A stretch of DNA of 64,000 bases from Corallococcus soli (GTDB lineage Bacteria; Myxococcota; Myxococcia; Myxococcales; Myxococcaceae). How positions within the stretch are numbered: position 1 is the first letter of the stretch; each line of letters starts with the position of its first letter. Positions 45,165-59,973 of the stretch are shown here, piece by piece. Location of the stretch: assembly GCF_014930455.1 (NCBI RefSeq), contig NZ_JAAIYO010000018.1, positions 62,001 to 126,000 on the forward strand, given 5' to 3'. Position numbers and translations under genes: made by a program. The notes under the pieces were generated by a model. That model did no database searches. It saw only the letters and a list, made by a program, of their open reading frames with translations, and was not told where the DNA came from.

Positions 45165-45202
45165 CCACCCCCGCTCCCAGGCTTGCGCCGGGGCGGGGGT
45201 GG
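45165..45202 (+). terminator. Hairpin after phoH
   Basis: CCACCCCCGC (45165-45174) pairs with GCGGGGGTGG (45193-45202) around an 18-base loop that can pair internally. A T-run appears only about 43 bases later, so termination is uncertain. Confidence 0.3.
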
Positions 45203-45361
45203 AGTCGTTGGATGGCCTACATTCCAGCCTGTTCGCCCACCGTCATTTTTTGGAGAGCGAACTGGCGTCCGGGCGGCGGCTGTCCCACCCTCACGAATTT
45301 TCCGCGTCGCTGCTGCCTTCTATGGAGCCTTTGACGCTTTTCCAGGGTGAGGAGTCCCCCC

Positions 45362-47869
45362 ATGGCCGATCCTGAATCACCAGCCCCCGGGCCCAGTCCG
45401 CTGGACGCGCTCGCGGTGCGTCTGGGGCTCGGACGTGGGGATTGGGGCCGGCGCATCGTCCAGGGCCTGCTGCTGCTCGTGGTGTCGGTGGGCGCGGGCT
45501 TCGTCATCTCCCCGGGCCTCTACAGCCAGCAGATCCCCGCGCTGACGGAGGAGAACCTGGGCAAGCCCTTCCGGGCCAACTCGCCCGCCGGCTTCAAGGC
45601 CGCGCGCGACTACGACATCGTGCACCAGTCGATGACGCAGCAGCGCCGCCGCGAGGCCCGCAGCGCGGTGCGCCCGGTGTACGACCTGAATCCCGCAGTG
45701 GTGGGCAACCTGCGCGCGTCCGTGCGCGCCGCCTTCGCCACCGCCCGCGAGCACCTGGAGGAAGAGAAGGAAGCGCGCGCCGAGGAGGCCACCCCGGAAG
45801 AGGGCGCCGCCAAGCGCCGCCGTCCGGTGCCGCCCACCCCCGAGGCCCTGGAGCGCCAGCGCCGCGACCGCGAGGAGATGCAGGCCCAGTTCCAGGAGCA
45901 GCTCTTCGGCCAGCGTGACGCGGGCCTGGAGGGCGAGGACTTCCAGGCGCTCGTCGCCAACGGCTTCTCCGGGGAGGCCGAGTCCGCCACCCTGGTGCTG
46001 CTGGACCGCGCCTACCGCGCCGACCGGGGCCAGGTGTACGTGGCCAGCTCGCGCGACGAGCTGGTGCGCGAGGCCCCGCAGGGCCTCACCGTGCGCGACG
46101 TGCAGCACAAGAACGAGGACTCGCTGCCCGCCGCCGCCGCGCAGGTGGTGGACATGCGCGAAGCGCACCAGGAGCTGGACCGGTTCGCCTCCGTGCCGGG
46201 CAACGTGATGCCGGAGTCCCCCGCCGTCCAGCGCCGCGCGGTGCTGCGCATCGCCAAGCGGCTGGTGCGCCCCAGCCTGACCATCAACATCGCGGAGACG
46301 GACCTGCGCCGCAGGCTGGCGGGCGACGCGGTGAAGGACGCGGTCATCTCCATCAAGAAGGGCCAGCGCGTCATCGGCGACGGGGAGCTCGTCAACGAAA
46401 CGCACCTGGTGATGCTGCGCGGGATGCGGGCGCAGACGGACCGGCTGGACCTCCTGCAGCTCCAGGTGGGCGGCACGGGCCTGGTGTCCCTGCTGGTGGT
46501 GGCCTTCTACGGCTTCTGCCGCGCGGCCTTCCGGCGCTTCCGCCCCACGCGCAAGGACGGCATGCTGCTGGGCCTCCTGCTGGTGGGCCTGCTGGGGCTG
46601 CTCCAGGTGTGGGTGTCCATCGCGGACGCGGTGCAGGACCGCTACACGGCGCTGCCCATAGAAGCCTTCTATTACGCCTTCCCGGTGGCGGCGGGCGCGA
46701 TGCTGGTGCGCTTCATCCTCACGCAGGAGCTGGCGCTCTTCTTCGCCATGGTGTTCGCGTGCCTCGCGGGCGTGATGCTGGGCAACTCGCTGGCCTTCGG
46801 CATCTACACGCTGGTGGGCTCGCTGGTGGCGGCGGATCGCATCGTCAAGGCGAAGGACCGCGTGGGCATCTTCCGCGCGGGCTTCATCACCGGCATCGCC
46901 AACCTGGTCGCGGTGCTGTTCCTGTTCCTCGTGGAGGGCAAGGGGCTGGCGGGTGACACGCTCGTCACGGCGCTGTGCGCGTTCTTCGGCACGGCGCTGG
47001 CCGTGCCCGTGATGGTGATGGCGCTGACGCCGCTCATCGAGGCCACGTTCGGCTACGCGTCGGACATCAAGCTGCTGGAGCTGGCGAACCTGAACCACCC
47101 GGCGCTCAAGGAGCTCATCGTCCAGGCGCCCGGCACGTACCACCACTCCATCATCATCGGGACGCTGGTGGAGAACGCGGCGGAGACCATCGGCGCGAAC
47201 CCGCTGCTGGCGCGCTCGTGCGCGTACTACCACGACATCGGCAAGGGTCGGAATCCGCTCTACTTCGGGGAGAACCAGAAGGGGGAGAACCGGCACGACG
47301 GGCTCGCGCCCGCGATGAGCGCGGTCATCATCAAGCGCCACGTGACGGAGGGCCTGGAGATGGCCCGGCAGTACCGCCTGCCCAAGCTGGTGGCGGACGC
47401 CATCCCCCAGCACCACGGCACGCGCACGGTGGGCTTCTTCTACCACAAGGCCCTCAAGGAGCAGGAGGGCAAGGAAGGCGCGCCGCCCATCGACGAGAGC
47501 ATCTACCGCTACCCGGGGCCCAAGCCGCAGTTCCGCGAGGCGGCGCTGGTGATGATCGCCGACGCGGTGGAGGCCTCCACCCGCTCCATGCCGGACCCCA
47601 CCAGCGCGAAGCTCCACGCGCAGGTGCAGAAGATCATCAACATCATCTTCTCCGAGGGTCAGCTGGACGAGTGCGACTTGACGCTCAAGGACTTGAACCT
47701 CATCTCCCAGTCCTTCCTGCACACGCTGGAGGGCATCTACCACACGCGTCCGGTGTACCCGGCGGGTGCGATGGGGGGCGGCAAGTCCAGCTCGCCGCTG
47801 ATGATGGCGCCGGCCCCCGCGAAGGCCGAGTCGAAGGACACGAAGGTGAGAACGGCGGGCATGTCATGA
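45362..47869 (+). CDS. 7TMR-HD phosphohydrolase (PgpH/YqfF family)
   Basis: An 835-residue membrane protein. One N-terminal helix (about 26-50) is followed by a large extracytoplasmic domain to about 360, then about six or seven membrane helices (about 370-560), then a cytoplasmic HD domain. The HD motifs are HH at 594-595 (TYHHSIIIG), YYHDIGK (H624-D625), IIKRHVTEG and PQHHGTR. In Listeria PgpH hydrolyses cyclic di-AMP. GAGGAG precedes the ATG at 45362. Its stop overlaps the cupin-YbeY gene (ATGA). Whether this organism makes cyclic di-AMP is not shown here. Confidence 0.92.
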   Translation: MADPESPAPGPSPLDALAVRLGLGRGDWGRRIVQGLLLLVVSVGAGFVISPGLYSQQIPALTEENLGKPFRANSPAGFKAARDYDIVHQSMTQQRRREARSAVRPVYDLNPAVVGNLRASVRAAFATAREHLEEEKEARAEEATPEEGAAKRRRPVPPTPEALERQRRDREEMQAQFQEQLFGQRDAGLEGEDFQALVANGFSGEAESATLVLLDRAYRADRGQVYVASSRDELVREAPQGLTVRDVQHKNEDSLPAAAAQVVDMREAHQELDRFASVPGNVMPESPAVQRRAVLRIAKRLVRPSLTINIAETDLRRRLAGDAVKDAVISIKKGQRVIGDGELVNETHLVMLRGMRAQTDRLDLLQLQVGGTGLVSLLVVAFYGFCRAAFRRFRPTRKDGMLLGLLLVGLLGLLQVWVSIADAVQDRYTALPIEAFYYAFPVAAGAMLVRFILTQELALFFAMVFACLAGVMLGNSLAFGIYTLVGSLVAADRIVKAKDRVGIFRAGFITGIANLVAVLFLFLVEGKGLAGDTLVTALCAFFGTALAVPVMVMALTPLIEATFGYASDIKLLELANLNHPALKELIVQAPGTYHHSIIIGTLVENAAETIGANPLLARSCAYYHDIGKGRNPLYFGENQKGENRHDGLAPAMSAVIIKRHVTEGLEMARQYRLPKLVADAIPQHHGTRTVGFFYHKALKEQEGKEGAPPIDESIYRYPGPKPQFREAALVMIADAVEASTRSMPDPTSAKLHAQVQKIINIIFSEGQLDECDLTLKDLNLISQSFLHTLEGIYHTRPVYPAGAMGGGKSSSPLMMAPAPAKAESKDTKVRTAGMS

Positions 47870-48747
47870 GCCGCAAGGTGGAGGGCGTGAAGCTTCGCAA
47901 GGGTAAGGTGATTCCCCGCGACGACGGCAAGCGCATCGAGGAGTTCGTCGGCGCGGCCAGCACGGAGACGGAGTCCGCGTCGGTGGCGCGCATGCGGGCG
48001 CCCCCGGGGTGGAGCGAACCCGCGCAGACGCCGGAGTTCGACGAGGTGGTGCTCGTCCTCACCGGCGAGCTCACCATCGTCGTGGACGGCAAGCGCGAGC
48101 GCATTGGCGCCGGTGAGGTGGGGCTCGTGCCGCGCGGCAAGCGCGTCGTGTACCGCAACGACTCGCAGGGCGCGTGCGACTACTGGTCCATCTGCGCGCC
48201 GGCGTTCCGCGTGGAGCTGGCGCACATCGAGAAGCCGGAGCCGAAGCCGAAGGCCCAGGACAACTTCGTGACGGTGCAGGTGGCGCACGGGCAGGGCGAG
48301 GACTACGAGCGCCTGCTCACCACCTGGAGCCGGGACTACCTGCGGCGGCTGGGGCTCACCGGCTGCGAACTGTCGCTGTCGCTGGTGGGGGACCGGGCCA
48401 TCCGCCGGCTCAACCGCACCTGGCGCCAGAAGGACAAGGCCACGGACGTGCTGTCGTTCCCCGCGGGGGATCAGCCCAAGGGGACGCCGGGCCCGCGCCC
48501 GCTGGGCGACGTGGTCATCTCCATCGACACGGCGAAGCGGCAGGCCCGGGAGTACGGCCGCACGCTGGAGTCGGAGATGGGCCGCTACCTGGCGCACGGC
48601 CTGCTGCACCTGCTGGGGCACGACCATGAGAAGCCGCGCGACGCCAAGCGCATGGCCGCCCTGGAGGAGCAGCTTTTGGGGGAGCGCGGGATGGTGGCGG
48701 ACTCGCTGACCATCGACTCGCGTGCCCGCCGGGCCAAGCTCATCTGA
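47866..48747 (+). CDS. ybeY: Fused cupin domain + endoribonuclease/rRNA maturation factor YbeY
   Basis: A 293-residue protein, about twice the usual YbeY length. Residues 1-120 form a cupin-like barrel (PEFDEVVLVLTGELTIVVDG, GAGEVGLVPRGKRVVY). After a Pro/Lys hinge (PKPKAQ, about 125-130), residues 133-290 are a full YbeY with LNRTWRQKDKATDVLSFP, LGDVVIS and the zinc motif HGLLHLLGHDH (H244, H248, H254). YbeY is involved in 16S rRNA 3' processing and ribosome quality control. The cupin and YbeY are in one frame with no internal stop, and the start overlaps the pgpH stop, so a fusion is real in this sequence. Confidence 0.88.
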   Translation: MSRKVEGVKLRKGKVIPRDDGKRIEEFVGAASTETESASVARMRAPPGWSEPAQTPEFDEVVLVLTGELTIVVDGKRERIGAGEVGLVPRGKRVVYRNDSQGACDYWSICAPAFRVELAHIEKPEPKPKAQDNFVTVQVAHGQGEDYERLLTTWSRDYLRRLGLTGCELSLSLVGDRAIRRLNRTWRQKDKATDVLSFPAGDQPKGTPGPRPLGDVVISIDTAKRQAREYGRTLESEMGRYLAHGLLHLLGHDHEKPRDAKRMAALEEQLLGERGMVADSLTIDSRARRAKLI

Positions 48748-48755
48748 AGCCCGCT

Positions 48756-48783
48756 CCGGGGCCTTGCGAAGCCCCGGGGCTTT
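48756..48783 (+). terminator. Hairpin after ybeY
   Basis: CCGGGG-C-CTT pairs with AAG-CCCCGG around a GCG loop with one bulged C, and is followed by GGCTTT. A short, weak U-tract. Confidence 0.45.
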
Positions 48784-48816
48784 CCCCGGGTGGCCGTCCC
48801 CCCTGCGTCCGGACCG

Positions 48817-48844
48817 TTGAGTCGGGGACGCTGCGTGATAGGTA
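48817..48844 (+). promoter_or_regulatory. Possible promoter for the DUF4105 gene
   Basis: TTGAGT, a 16-bp spacer and TAGGTA between the ybeY terminator and the ATG at 48879. Leader of about 28 nt. Confidence 0.35.
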
Positions 48845-48878
48845 GGTGGGGCCCGCCTTCCGTGTGTTGGATGGAACG

Positions 48879-50198
48879 ATGCCCCGCCTGTCATCTCTCA
48901 CACTCCTGAGCCTGCTTGGCCTCCTGCTGCTGACGTCTCCCGCGCGCGCCGCCTCGGTGCCGCCCTGGGGCAAGGGCGAGAGCCGCGGCGAGGACCTGTC
49001 CATCTGGCTGGTGACCTTCAGCCCCGGCGATGACGTCTTCGCGTGGTGGGGCCACGGCTCGCTGGTGGTGGAGGACCGCGCCCGGCAGCTGCAGCGGCTC
49101 TACAACTACGGGATGTACTCCTTCGACGACCAGACGGTGGTGCGCTTCGCCAAGGGCCGCCTGGAGTTCTGGGTGGGCGAGTCGAGCGTCAACGGCACCT
49201 TCCGCCTCTACAAGTCGCTGGGGCGCGACGTGCGCGTGCAGGAGCTCAACCTCACGCCCGAGCAGCGCGTGAAGGTGGCGAAGCGGCTGGCGGACAACGT
49301 GCTGCCGGAGAACCGCGAGTACCTGTACGAGCACTACAGCGACAACTGCGTGACGCGCCTGCGCGACATGATCGACTCGGCGGTGGGCGGCCGCCTGAGC
49401 GAGGCGGAGCGGGCACCGGCGCGCATGAACCTGCGCGAGCACACGCGGCGCTACACGGCGGTGAACCCGCCCATGAGCCTGCTGCTCGACTTCATGATGA
49501 ACGACTCCATCGACAAGCCCATCACCCGCCGCGAGGAGGCCTTCCTCCCGGACGAGCTGGAGCAGCAGGTGGCGGAGCTGAAGGTGCCCGGCGTGGATGG
49601 GCAGCCGGTGTCGCTGGTGGAGAAGCAGTGGGACTACTACCTGTCGTCGCGTCCCCGCCCGCCGGCCACGCCGCCGAACTTCGGCCCGTGGATCCTCGCC
49701 CTGGGCGTGCTCCTGGGCGGCAGCGCGCTGGGGCTCGCCGCGTGGGAGCGCCGGGGCAGCCGCGCGGCGCGCATCCTCCTGGGCGTGGAGAACATGCTGG
49801 TGGGGCTGGTGCTGGGCATCCCGGGCCTCGCGCTCGTCGTCATGTGGGTGGGCACCGACCATGTGGTGACGCACCACAACGAGAACCTCTTCCTCGCCAA
49901 CCCGGTGACGCTGCTGGCCGTGCCGTATGGCCTGCGCCTGACGTGGAACAGCGTGAAGGCGCGCGCGCGGCTCAAGTGGGTGTGGGGCTTCCTCGCGGTG
50001 ACGGGCGCGCTGGGCGTGGCGCTGAAGGTGCTGCCCTGGTTCGACCAGGACAACTGGCGGCTCATCGCGCTCATCCTGCCCATCTCGCTGGGCATGGCCG
50101 GCGCCTTCTGGCTGGACCGGCTGCGCGCCCGCGCGGCGCTCCGGGAACCCGCGGCCACCGGTGACGGCGCGCAGGTGCCCTCGCTCAAGGCCTCCTGA
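48879..50198 (+). CDS. DUF4105 domain membrane protein
   Basis: A 439-residue protein. Signal peptide (1-20, ending SPARA), then a periplasmic DUF4105 domain (about 30-200) with the conserved WLVTFSPGDDVFAWWGHGSLVV and the catalytic-looking YSDNCVTRLRDMID containing a cysteine. About four to five hydrophobic helices follow (about 265-283, 297-325, 343-358, 374-390, 396-415). DUF4105 has a papain-like His/Cys arrangement in my reading, but no activity is established for this one. Start 48879 is chosen over upstream ATG 48846 because the signal peptide begins there. Confidence 0.8.
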   Translation: MPRLSSLTLLSLLGLLLLTSPARAASVPPWGKGESRGEDLSIWLVTFSPGDDVFAWWGHGSLVVEDRARQLQRLYNYGMYSFDDQTVVRFAKGRLEFWVGESSVNGTFRLYKSLGRDVRVQELNLTPEQRVKVAKRLADNVLPENREYLYEHYSDNCVTRLRDMIDSAVGGRLSEAERAPARMNLREHTRRYTAVNPPMSLLLDFMMNDSIDKPITRREEAFLPDELEQQVAELKVPGVDGQPVSLVEKQWDYYLSSRPRPPATPPNFGPWILALGVLLGGSALGLAAWERRGSRAARILLGVENMLVGLVLGIPGLALVVMWVGTDHVVTHHNENLFLANPVTLLAVPYGLRLTWNSVKARARLKWVWGFLAVTGALGVALKVLPWFDQDNWRLIALILPISLGMAGAFWLDRLRARAALREPAATGDGAQVPSLKAS

Positions 50199-50248
50199 AG
50201 CAGCACGACTCTTCCAAGAACCTCCCAACACGAAGGACGACGAACACC

Positions 50249-51371
50249 ATGGCGAACGATTCGATGGAGAAGATCCACGCCCTGAAGGAGCGCCTCAACG
50301 CGCTCCGGGGGCATCTTTGACCTGGACCGCAAGCGGTCCCGCATCGCGCTGATTGAACGTGACTCCACGCAGCCCGGCTTCTGGGACGACAACACCAAGG
50401 CCCAGGGGCTGCTGAAGGAGAAGTCCACGCTGGAGGCCAGCGTGGGCGCCTTCGACAAGACGCTGCGCGGCCTGGACGACGCCCAGACGCTGCTGGAGCT
50501 GGCGGCGGAGATGAACGACGAGGCGAGCGCGCAGGAGGCGGAAGGCTCGCTCGCGTCGCTGGAGGCGGAGGTCGCGAAGCTGGAGCTGGCGCGGATGCTC
50601 TCCGGCCCGCAGGACCACAGCAACTGCTTCATGGACATCAACCCGGGCGCGGGCGGCACGGACTCCATGGACTGGGCCGCCATGCTCATGCGCATGTACA
50701 CGCGCTACGGCGAGACGAAGGGCTGGAAGGTCGAAATCAGCGACGCGCTGCCGGGCGAAGAGGCGGGCTTCAAGAACGTCTCGCTGCGCATCGAGGGCGA
50801 GAACGCCTACGGCTACCTCAAGGCGGAGGTGGGCGTGCACCGGCTCGTGCGCATCAGCCCCTTCGACGCCAACGCCCGCCGGCAGACGGCCTTCGCGTCC
50901 GTGGACGTGTACCCGGAGGTCGACGACAGCATTCAAATCGATCTGCCGGAGAAGGACTACGAGCTGAAGTTCATCCGCGGCAGTGGCGCGGGTGGCCAGA
51001 AGGTCAACAAGACGTCGTCCACGGCGCAGCTGCGGCACCTGCCCACGGGCATCATGATCACCTGCCAGACGGAGCGCTCGCAGTCGGCCAACAAGGACAT
51101 GGCCTTCCAGATTCTGCGCGGCCGCCTGTACGAGCTGGAGATGAAGAAGCGCGATGCCGAGCGCGACGCGGCGGAGGCGGCCAAGAAGGACATCACCTTC
51201 GGCTCGCAGATCCGCAGCTACGTGCTGGCGCCGTACCGCATGGTCAAGGACCTGCGCACCGGCATCGAAACCGGCAACGTGGACAAGGTGCTGGACGGCG
51301 ACCTGGACGAGTTCGTCACCGCGCAGCTCCTGGGCGTGAAGAACCCCAACCGCAACGCCCCCGCGGACTGA
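50249..51371 (+). CDS. prfB: Peptide chain release factor 2 (programmed +1 frameshift)
   Basis: Translation starts at ATG 50249 and meets an in-frame TGA at 50318-50320 after 23 codons. The second part continues in the +1 frame from 50319 (GAC), so the coding join is 50249-50317 and 50319-51371, giving 373 residues. Sequence around the shift is LRGHLDLD, like the E. coli LRGYLDYD. RF2 terminates at UGA and UAA. The SPF motif is in RISPFDANARRQT and the GGQ loop in GSGAGGQKVNKTSS. The family length is about 365. The frameshift autoregulates RF2, as in E. coli. A strong terminator follows. Confidence 0.95.
50305..50321 (+). other. RF2 programmed +1 frameshift signal
   Basis: A GGGGG stretch (50307-50311), then CAT and CTT TGA C (50315-50321). 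This matches the E. coli site AGGGGGTATCTTTGAC: internal Shine-Dalgarno-like G-run, slippery CTT and weak TGA stop followed by C. Confidence 0.93.
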
Positions 51372-51402
51372 GCTTCCGTCCTCCCGGGCTGGAAACCTTC
51401 CA

Positions 51403-51441
51403 CCCCTCCACCGGCGAGCATGCGCCGGGGAGGGGCTTTTT
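51403..51441 (+). terminator. Rho-independent terminator of prfB
   Basis: CCCCTCCACCGGCG pairs with CGCCGGGGAGGGG around AGCATG with one bulge, directly followed by CTTTTT. It is the strongest intrinsic terminator in the window. Confidence 0.8.
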
Positions 51442-51449
51442 CGTGTCCG

Positions 51450-51474
51450 GGAACCTTTTCCCCGGGCCGGTGTC
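51450..51474 (+). promoter_or_regulatory. Candidate ECF-sigma promoter before the sigma gene
   Basis: GGAAC (51450-51454), 16 bases, then TGTC (51471-51474), close to the GGAAC-N16/17-CGTC layout of many ECF sigma promoters. It lies between the prfB terminator and the sigma gene, with a predicted leader of about 80 nt. It may be autoregulated. Confidence 0.35.
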
Positions 51475-51556
51475 AGGGGGCGGGGCAGGGTGGTGCGGTA
51501 GGATGCGTGGCGGGCCCTTCTTCCGGTGACGGAGGGCCCAGGGCCGGGAGGCACGG

Positions 51557-52189
51557 GTGGCATCGGGCGGAGTGCTCGAAGTCGGACAGCAGGCCCTGGC
51601 CAGCGCGGCCGTCCCGGACGTGCGCCGGGAGGAGCAGGCGCTGCTCGTCCGGCTGCGTCGTGGCGACCCGGGGGCCTTCGAGGAGCTGGTGCGCGAGCAC
51701 CAGGACCGGCTCTACGACTTCTGCTTCCGCATGGTGGGCGACCGCGAGGAGGCCCACGACCTGGTGCAGGAGATCTTCGTCAGCGTGCACCAGAACGTGC
51801 GCCGCTTCCGCGAGGACGCGCGGCTGTCCACCTGGCTGTTCCGCATCACCAAGAACCACTGCCTCAACCGGCTGAAGTACCTGCAACGCCGGGGGCGCGG
51901 CCGCTCGGACGAATACGACGAGACGAGCGCCGCGGCCATCGCCGAGGGCGGCGGCGCGCCTCCGCAGCCGGACGCCGCCCTGGACGCGGCGCGCGAGCGG
52001 GCCCGGGTGCAGCGGGCCATCTCCCAACTGGAACCCGATGCGCGCATGCTGGTGGCGCTGCGCGACATCGAGGGCCTGAGCTACGACGAAATCGTGGACA
52101 TCACCGAGCTGCCCGAGGGGACCGTGAAGAGCCGGCTCCACCGGGCACGCGAGAAGCTGGCGGACCTGCTGGGGCGGTTTGAGCCATGA
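51557..52189 (+). CDS. ECF-type RNA polymerase sigma factor
   Basis: A 210-residue sigma-70-family protein with regions 2 and 4 only. Region 2 has FEELVREHQDRLYDFCFRMVG and DLVQEIFVSVHQ, with STWLFRITKNHCLNRLK. A linker of about 35 residues is Gly/Ala-rich. Region 4 has LVALRDIEGLSYDEIVDIT and EGTVKSRLHRAREKL. The next gene is a zinc-binding anti-sigma factor whose start overlaps its stop (ATGA). The stimulus is unknown. GTG start at 51557. Confidence 0.92.
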   Translation: MASGGVLEVGQQALASAAVPDVRREEQALLVRLRRGDPGAFEELVREHQDRLYDFCFRMVGDREEAHDLVQEIFVSVHQNVRRFREDARLSTWLFRITKNHCLNRLKYLQRRGRGRSDEYDETSAAAIAEGGGAPPQPDAALDAARERARVQRAISQLEPDARMLVALRDIEGLSYDEIVDITELPEGTVKSRLHRAREKLADLLGRFEP

Positions 52190-52566
52190 GCGGCCTGCAG
52201 CGGAGAGGAACGGACGTGGAACCGCGATTGGATCACCGTGAGGCAAGGGCCCTGTTCCTGGCGCTCGCCGACGAAGAGCTGCCCCCGCCCCAGGCCCAGG
52301 CGGTGCAAAGCCACCTGGACGACTGCCTGGAGTGCCGGCAGGGGTGGGACCGGTACGCACGCACCGTGCAGCGCGTGCGCACCGTGGCCCGGGAAAAGGC
52401 GCCCCCCGCGCTCGCTTCACTGGTCGCGGGCCGCGTCCGCCGGCAGCGCCGGTTCGGCCTGCGCGGGCTGCACCTGGCCCATGCGAATCACCGCTTTCCC
52501 GTGGAAGTGCTCATCCCGCTGCTCCTGGCCGCGGCGGTGGGCGCATTTCTTTTGATGTCCTCCTGA
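52186..52566 (+). CDS. Anti-sigma factor with zf-HC2 domain
   Basis: A 126-residue membrane protein. The N-terminal zinc-binding anti-sigma motif is HLDDCLEC (H-x3-C-x2-C, about residues 43-50), preceded by DHREARALFLALADEELP. One membrane helix lies near the C-terminus (about 106-124, VLIPLLLAAAVGAFLL), leaving only a few residues outside. With almost no periplasmic domain, signal sensing must be in the membrane or the zinc motif itself. It is coupled to the sigma gene by a 4-base overlap and probably binds that sigma. Confidence 0.88.
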   Translation: MSGLQRRGTDVEPRLDHREARALFLALADEELPPPQAQAVQSHLDDCLECRQGWDRYARTVQRVRTVAREKAPPALASLVAGRVRRQRRFGLRGLHLAHANHRFPVEVLIPLLLAAAVGAFLLMSS

Positions 52567-52621
52567 GGCCCGCCACCCTCTGGGGAGGCAACCTCCGTCG
52601 CGCGCCACCCTCCGTGATGCG

Positions 52622-52650
52622 TTGCGTCCCGGGGGCCGCTTGGCTAGCGT
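52622..52650 (+). promoter_or_regulatory. Possible promoter of lysS
   Basis: TTGCGT, a 17-bp spacer and TAGCGT (52645-52650), with the lysS ATG 26 bases further on. Confidence 0.4.
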
Positions 52651-52675
52651 GCCGCGCCTTTCTGGAAAGCGCGTC

Positions 52676-54238
<1,563 letters not shown>

Positions 54239-54250
54239 CCACGAGGCCTC

Positions 54251-56632
<2,382 letters not shown>

Positions 56633-56634
56633 CC

Positions 56635-57309
56635 ATGGCGCTGTTGTCCATCCGCAACGTCTTCAAGAGCTACTTCCTGCACGGCAAGCGCATTGACGTG
56701 CTGCGCGCCGTGTCGCTGGACATCCAGGCCGGGGAGCTGGTGTCCATGATTGGCGCGTCCGGCGCGGGCAAGAGCACCTTCCTGCACGTCCTGGGCACGC
56801 TGGACGCCCCGGCCGCCGGAGAGGTCCTCTTCGACGGGCGCTCCGTCTTCTCCATGAACGACGCGGAGATCGCCGAGTTCAGGAACCGCACCATTGGCTT
56901 CGTCTTCCAGAGCCACTACCTGCTGCCGGAGTTCACCGCGCTGGAGAACGTGGCCATGCCCGCGCTCATCCAGCGGCGGGAGCGCGCGGGTGCCTACACC
57001 TACGCCCGGGAGCTGCTGGAGCGCGTGGGGCTGGGCAGCCGCGTGGATCACCGCCCCGGGGAGCTGTCCGGCGGCGAGGCCCAGCGCGTGGCGCTCGCGC
57101 GGGCCCTGGTGCTCAAGCCCGCGGTGCTGCTCGCGGACGAGCCCACCGGCAACCTGGACCCCACCACGGGCGAGGGCATCCACCAGCTGCTCCGGGACGT
57201 CAACCGGGACCTGGGGATTACCGCCGTCATCGTGACGCACAACGAGACGCTCGCCCGCTCCATGCCCCGCCGCCTGCGGCTGGCCGGCGGGCAGGTGTCG
57301 GAGGCCTGA
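56635..57309 (+). CDS. lolD: Lipoprotein-releasing ABC ATPase LolD
   Basis: A 224-residue ATPase of the MacB/LolD subfamily. Walker A GASGAGKST, signature LSGGEAQRVALARAL and Walker B VLLADEPTGNLDP are intact. It starts 2 nt after the permease gene and energises it. The family start ALLSIRNVFKSYF supports the ATG at 56635. Confidence 0.93.
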   Translation: MALLSIRNVFKSYFLHGKRIDVLRAVSLDIQAGELVSMIGASGAGKSTFLHVLGTLDAPAAGEVLFDGRSVFSMNDAEIAEFRNRTIGFVFQSHYLLPEFTALENVAMPALIQRRERAGAYTYARELLERVGLGSRVDHRPGELSGGEAQRVALARALVLKPAVLLADEPTGNLDPTTGEGIHQLLRDVNRDLGITAVIVTHNETLARSMPRRLRLAGGQVSEA

Positions 57310-57385
57310 TGGCCGCTCGCTTTTGGATTGAGGGCCCCTTGGCCCATCCCGTAGATTGCCCCGCCTTTTCCTGGCCGGACTGCAC

Positions 57386-59860
<2,475 letters not shown>

Positions 59861-59879
59861 TAGGCATTGACCCCGGCTT

Positions 59880-59926
59880 CCCCGGCCATTCCACCTCCTC
59901 AAGAGGTGGGAGTGAACAGGCCGGGG
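59880..59926 (+). other. Two-stem structured element between bamA and skp
   Basis: Outer CCCCGGCC (59880-59887) pairs with GGCCGGGG (59919-59926) and encloses an inner hairpin CCACCTC/GAGGTGG with loop CTCAA. It is not followed by a U-run. It could be an attenuator or a processing site. Purely a structure prediction. Confidence 0.4.
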
Positions 59927-59973
59927 GGGTGGACGTCGGAGCCTGCAGCACCCTTTTCGAGGAGCCGTAACCC

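Noticed and set aside
57323-57357. A TTGGAT (57323) and TAGATT (57352) before bamA as a promoter.
   Set aside because: The spacing is 23 bp, too long for sigma-70, and lolD ends only 76 bases before bamA, so read-through from lolD is the simpler view.
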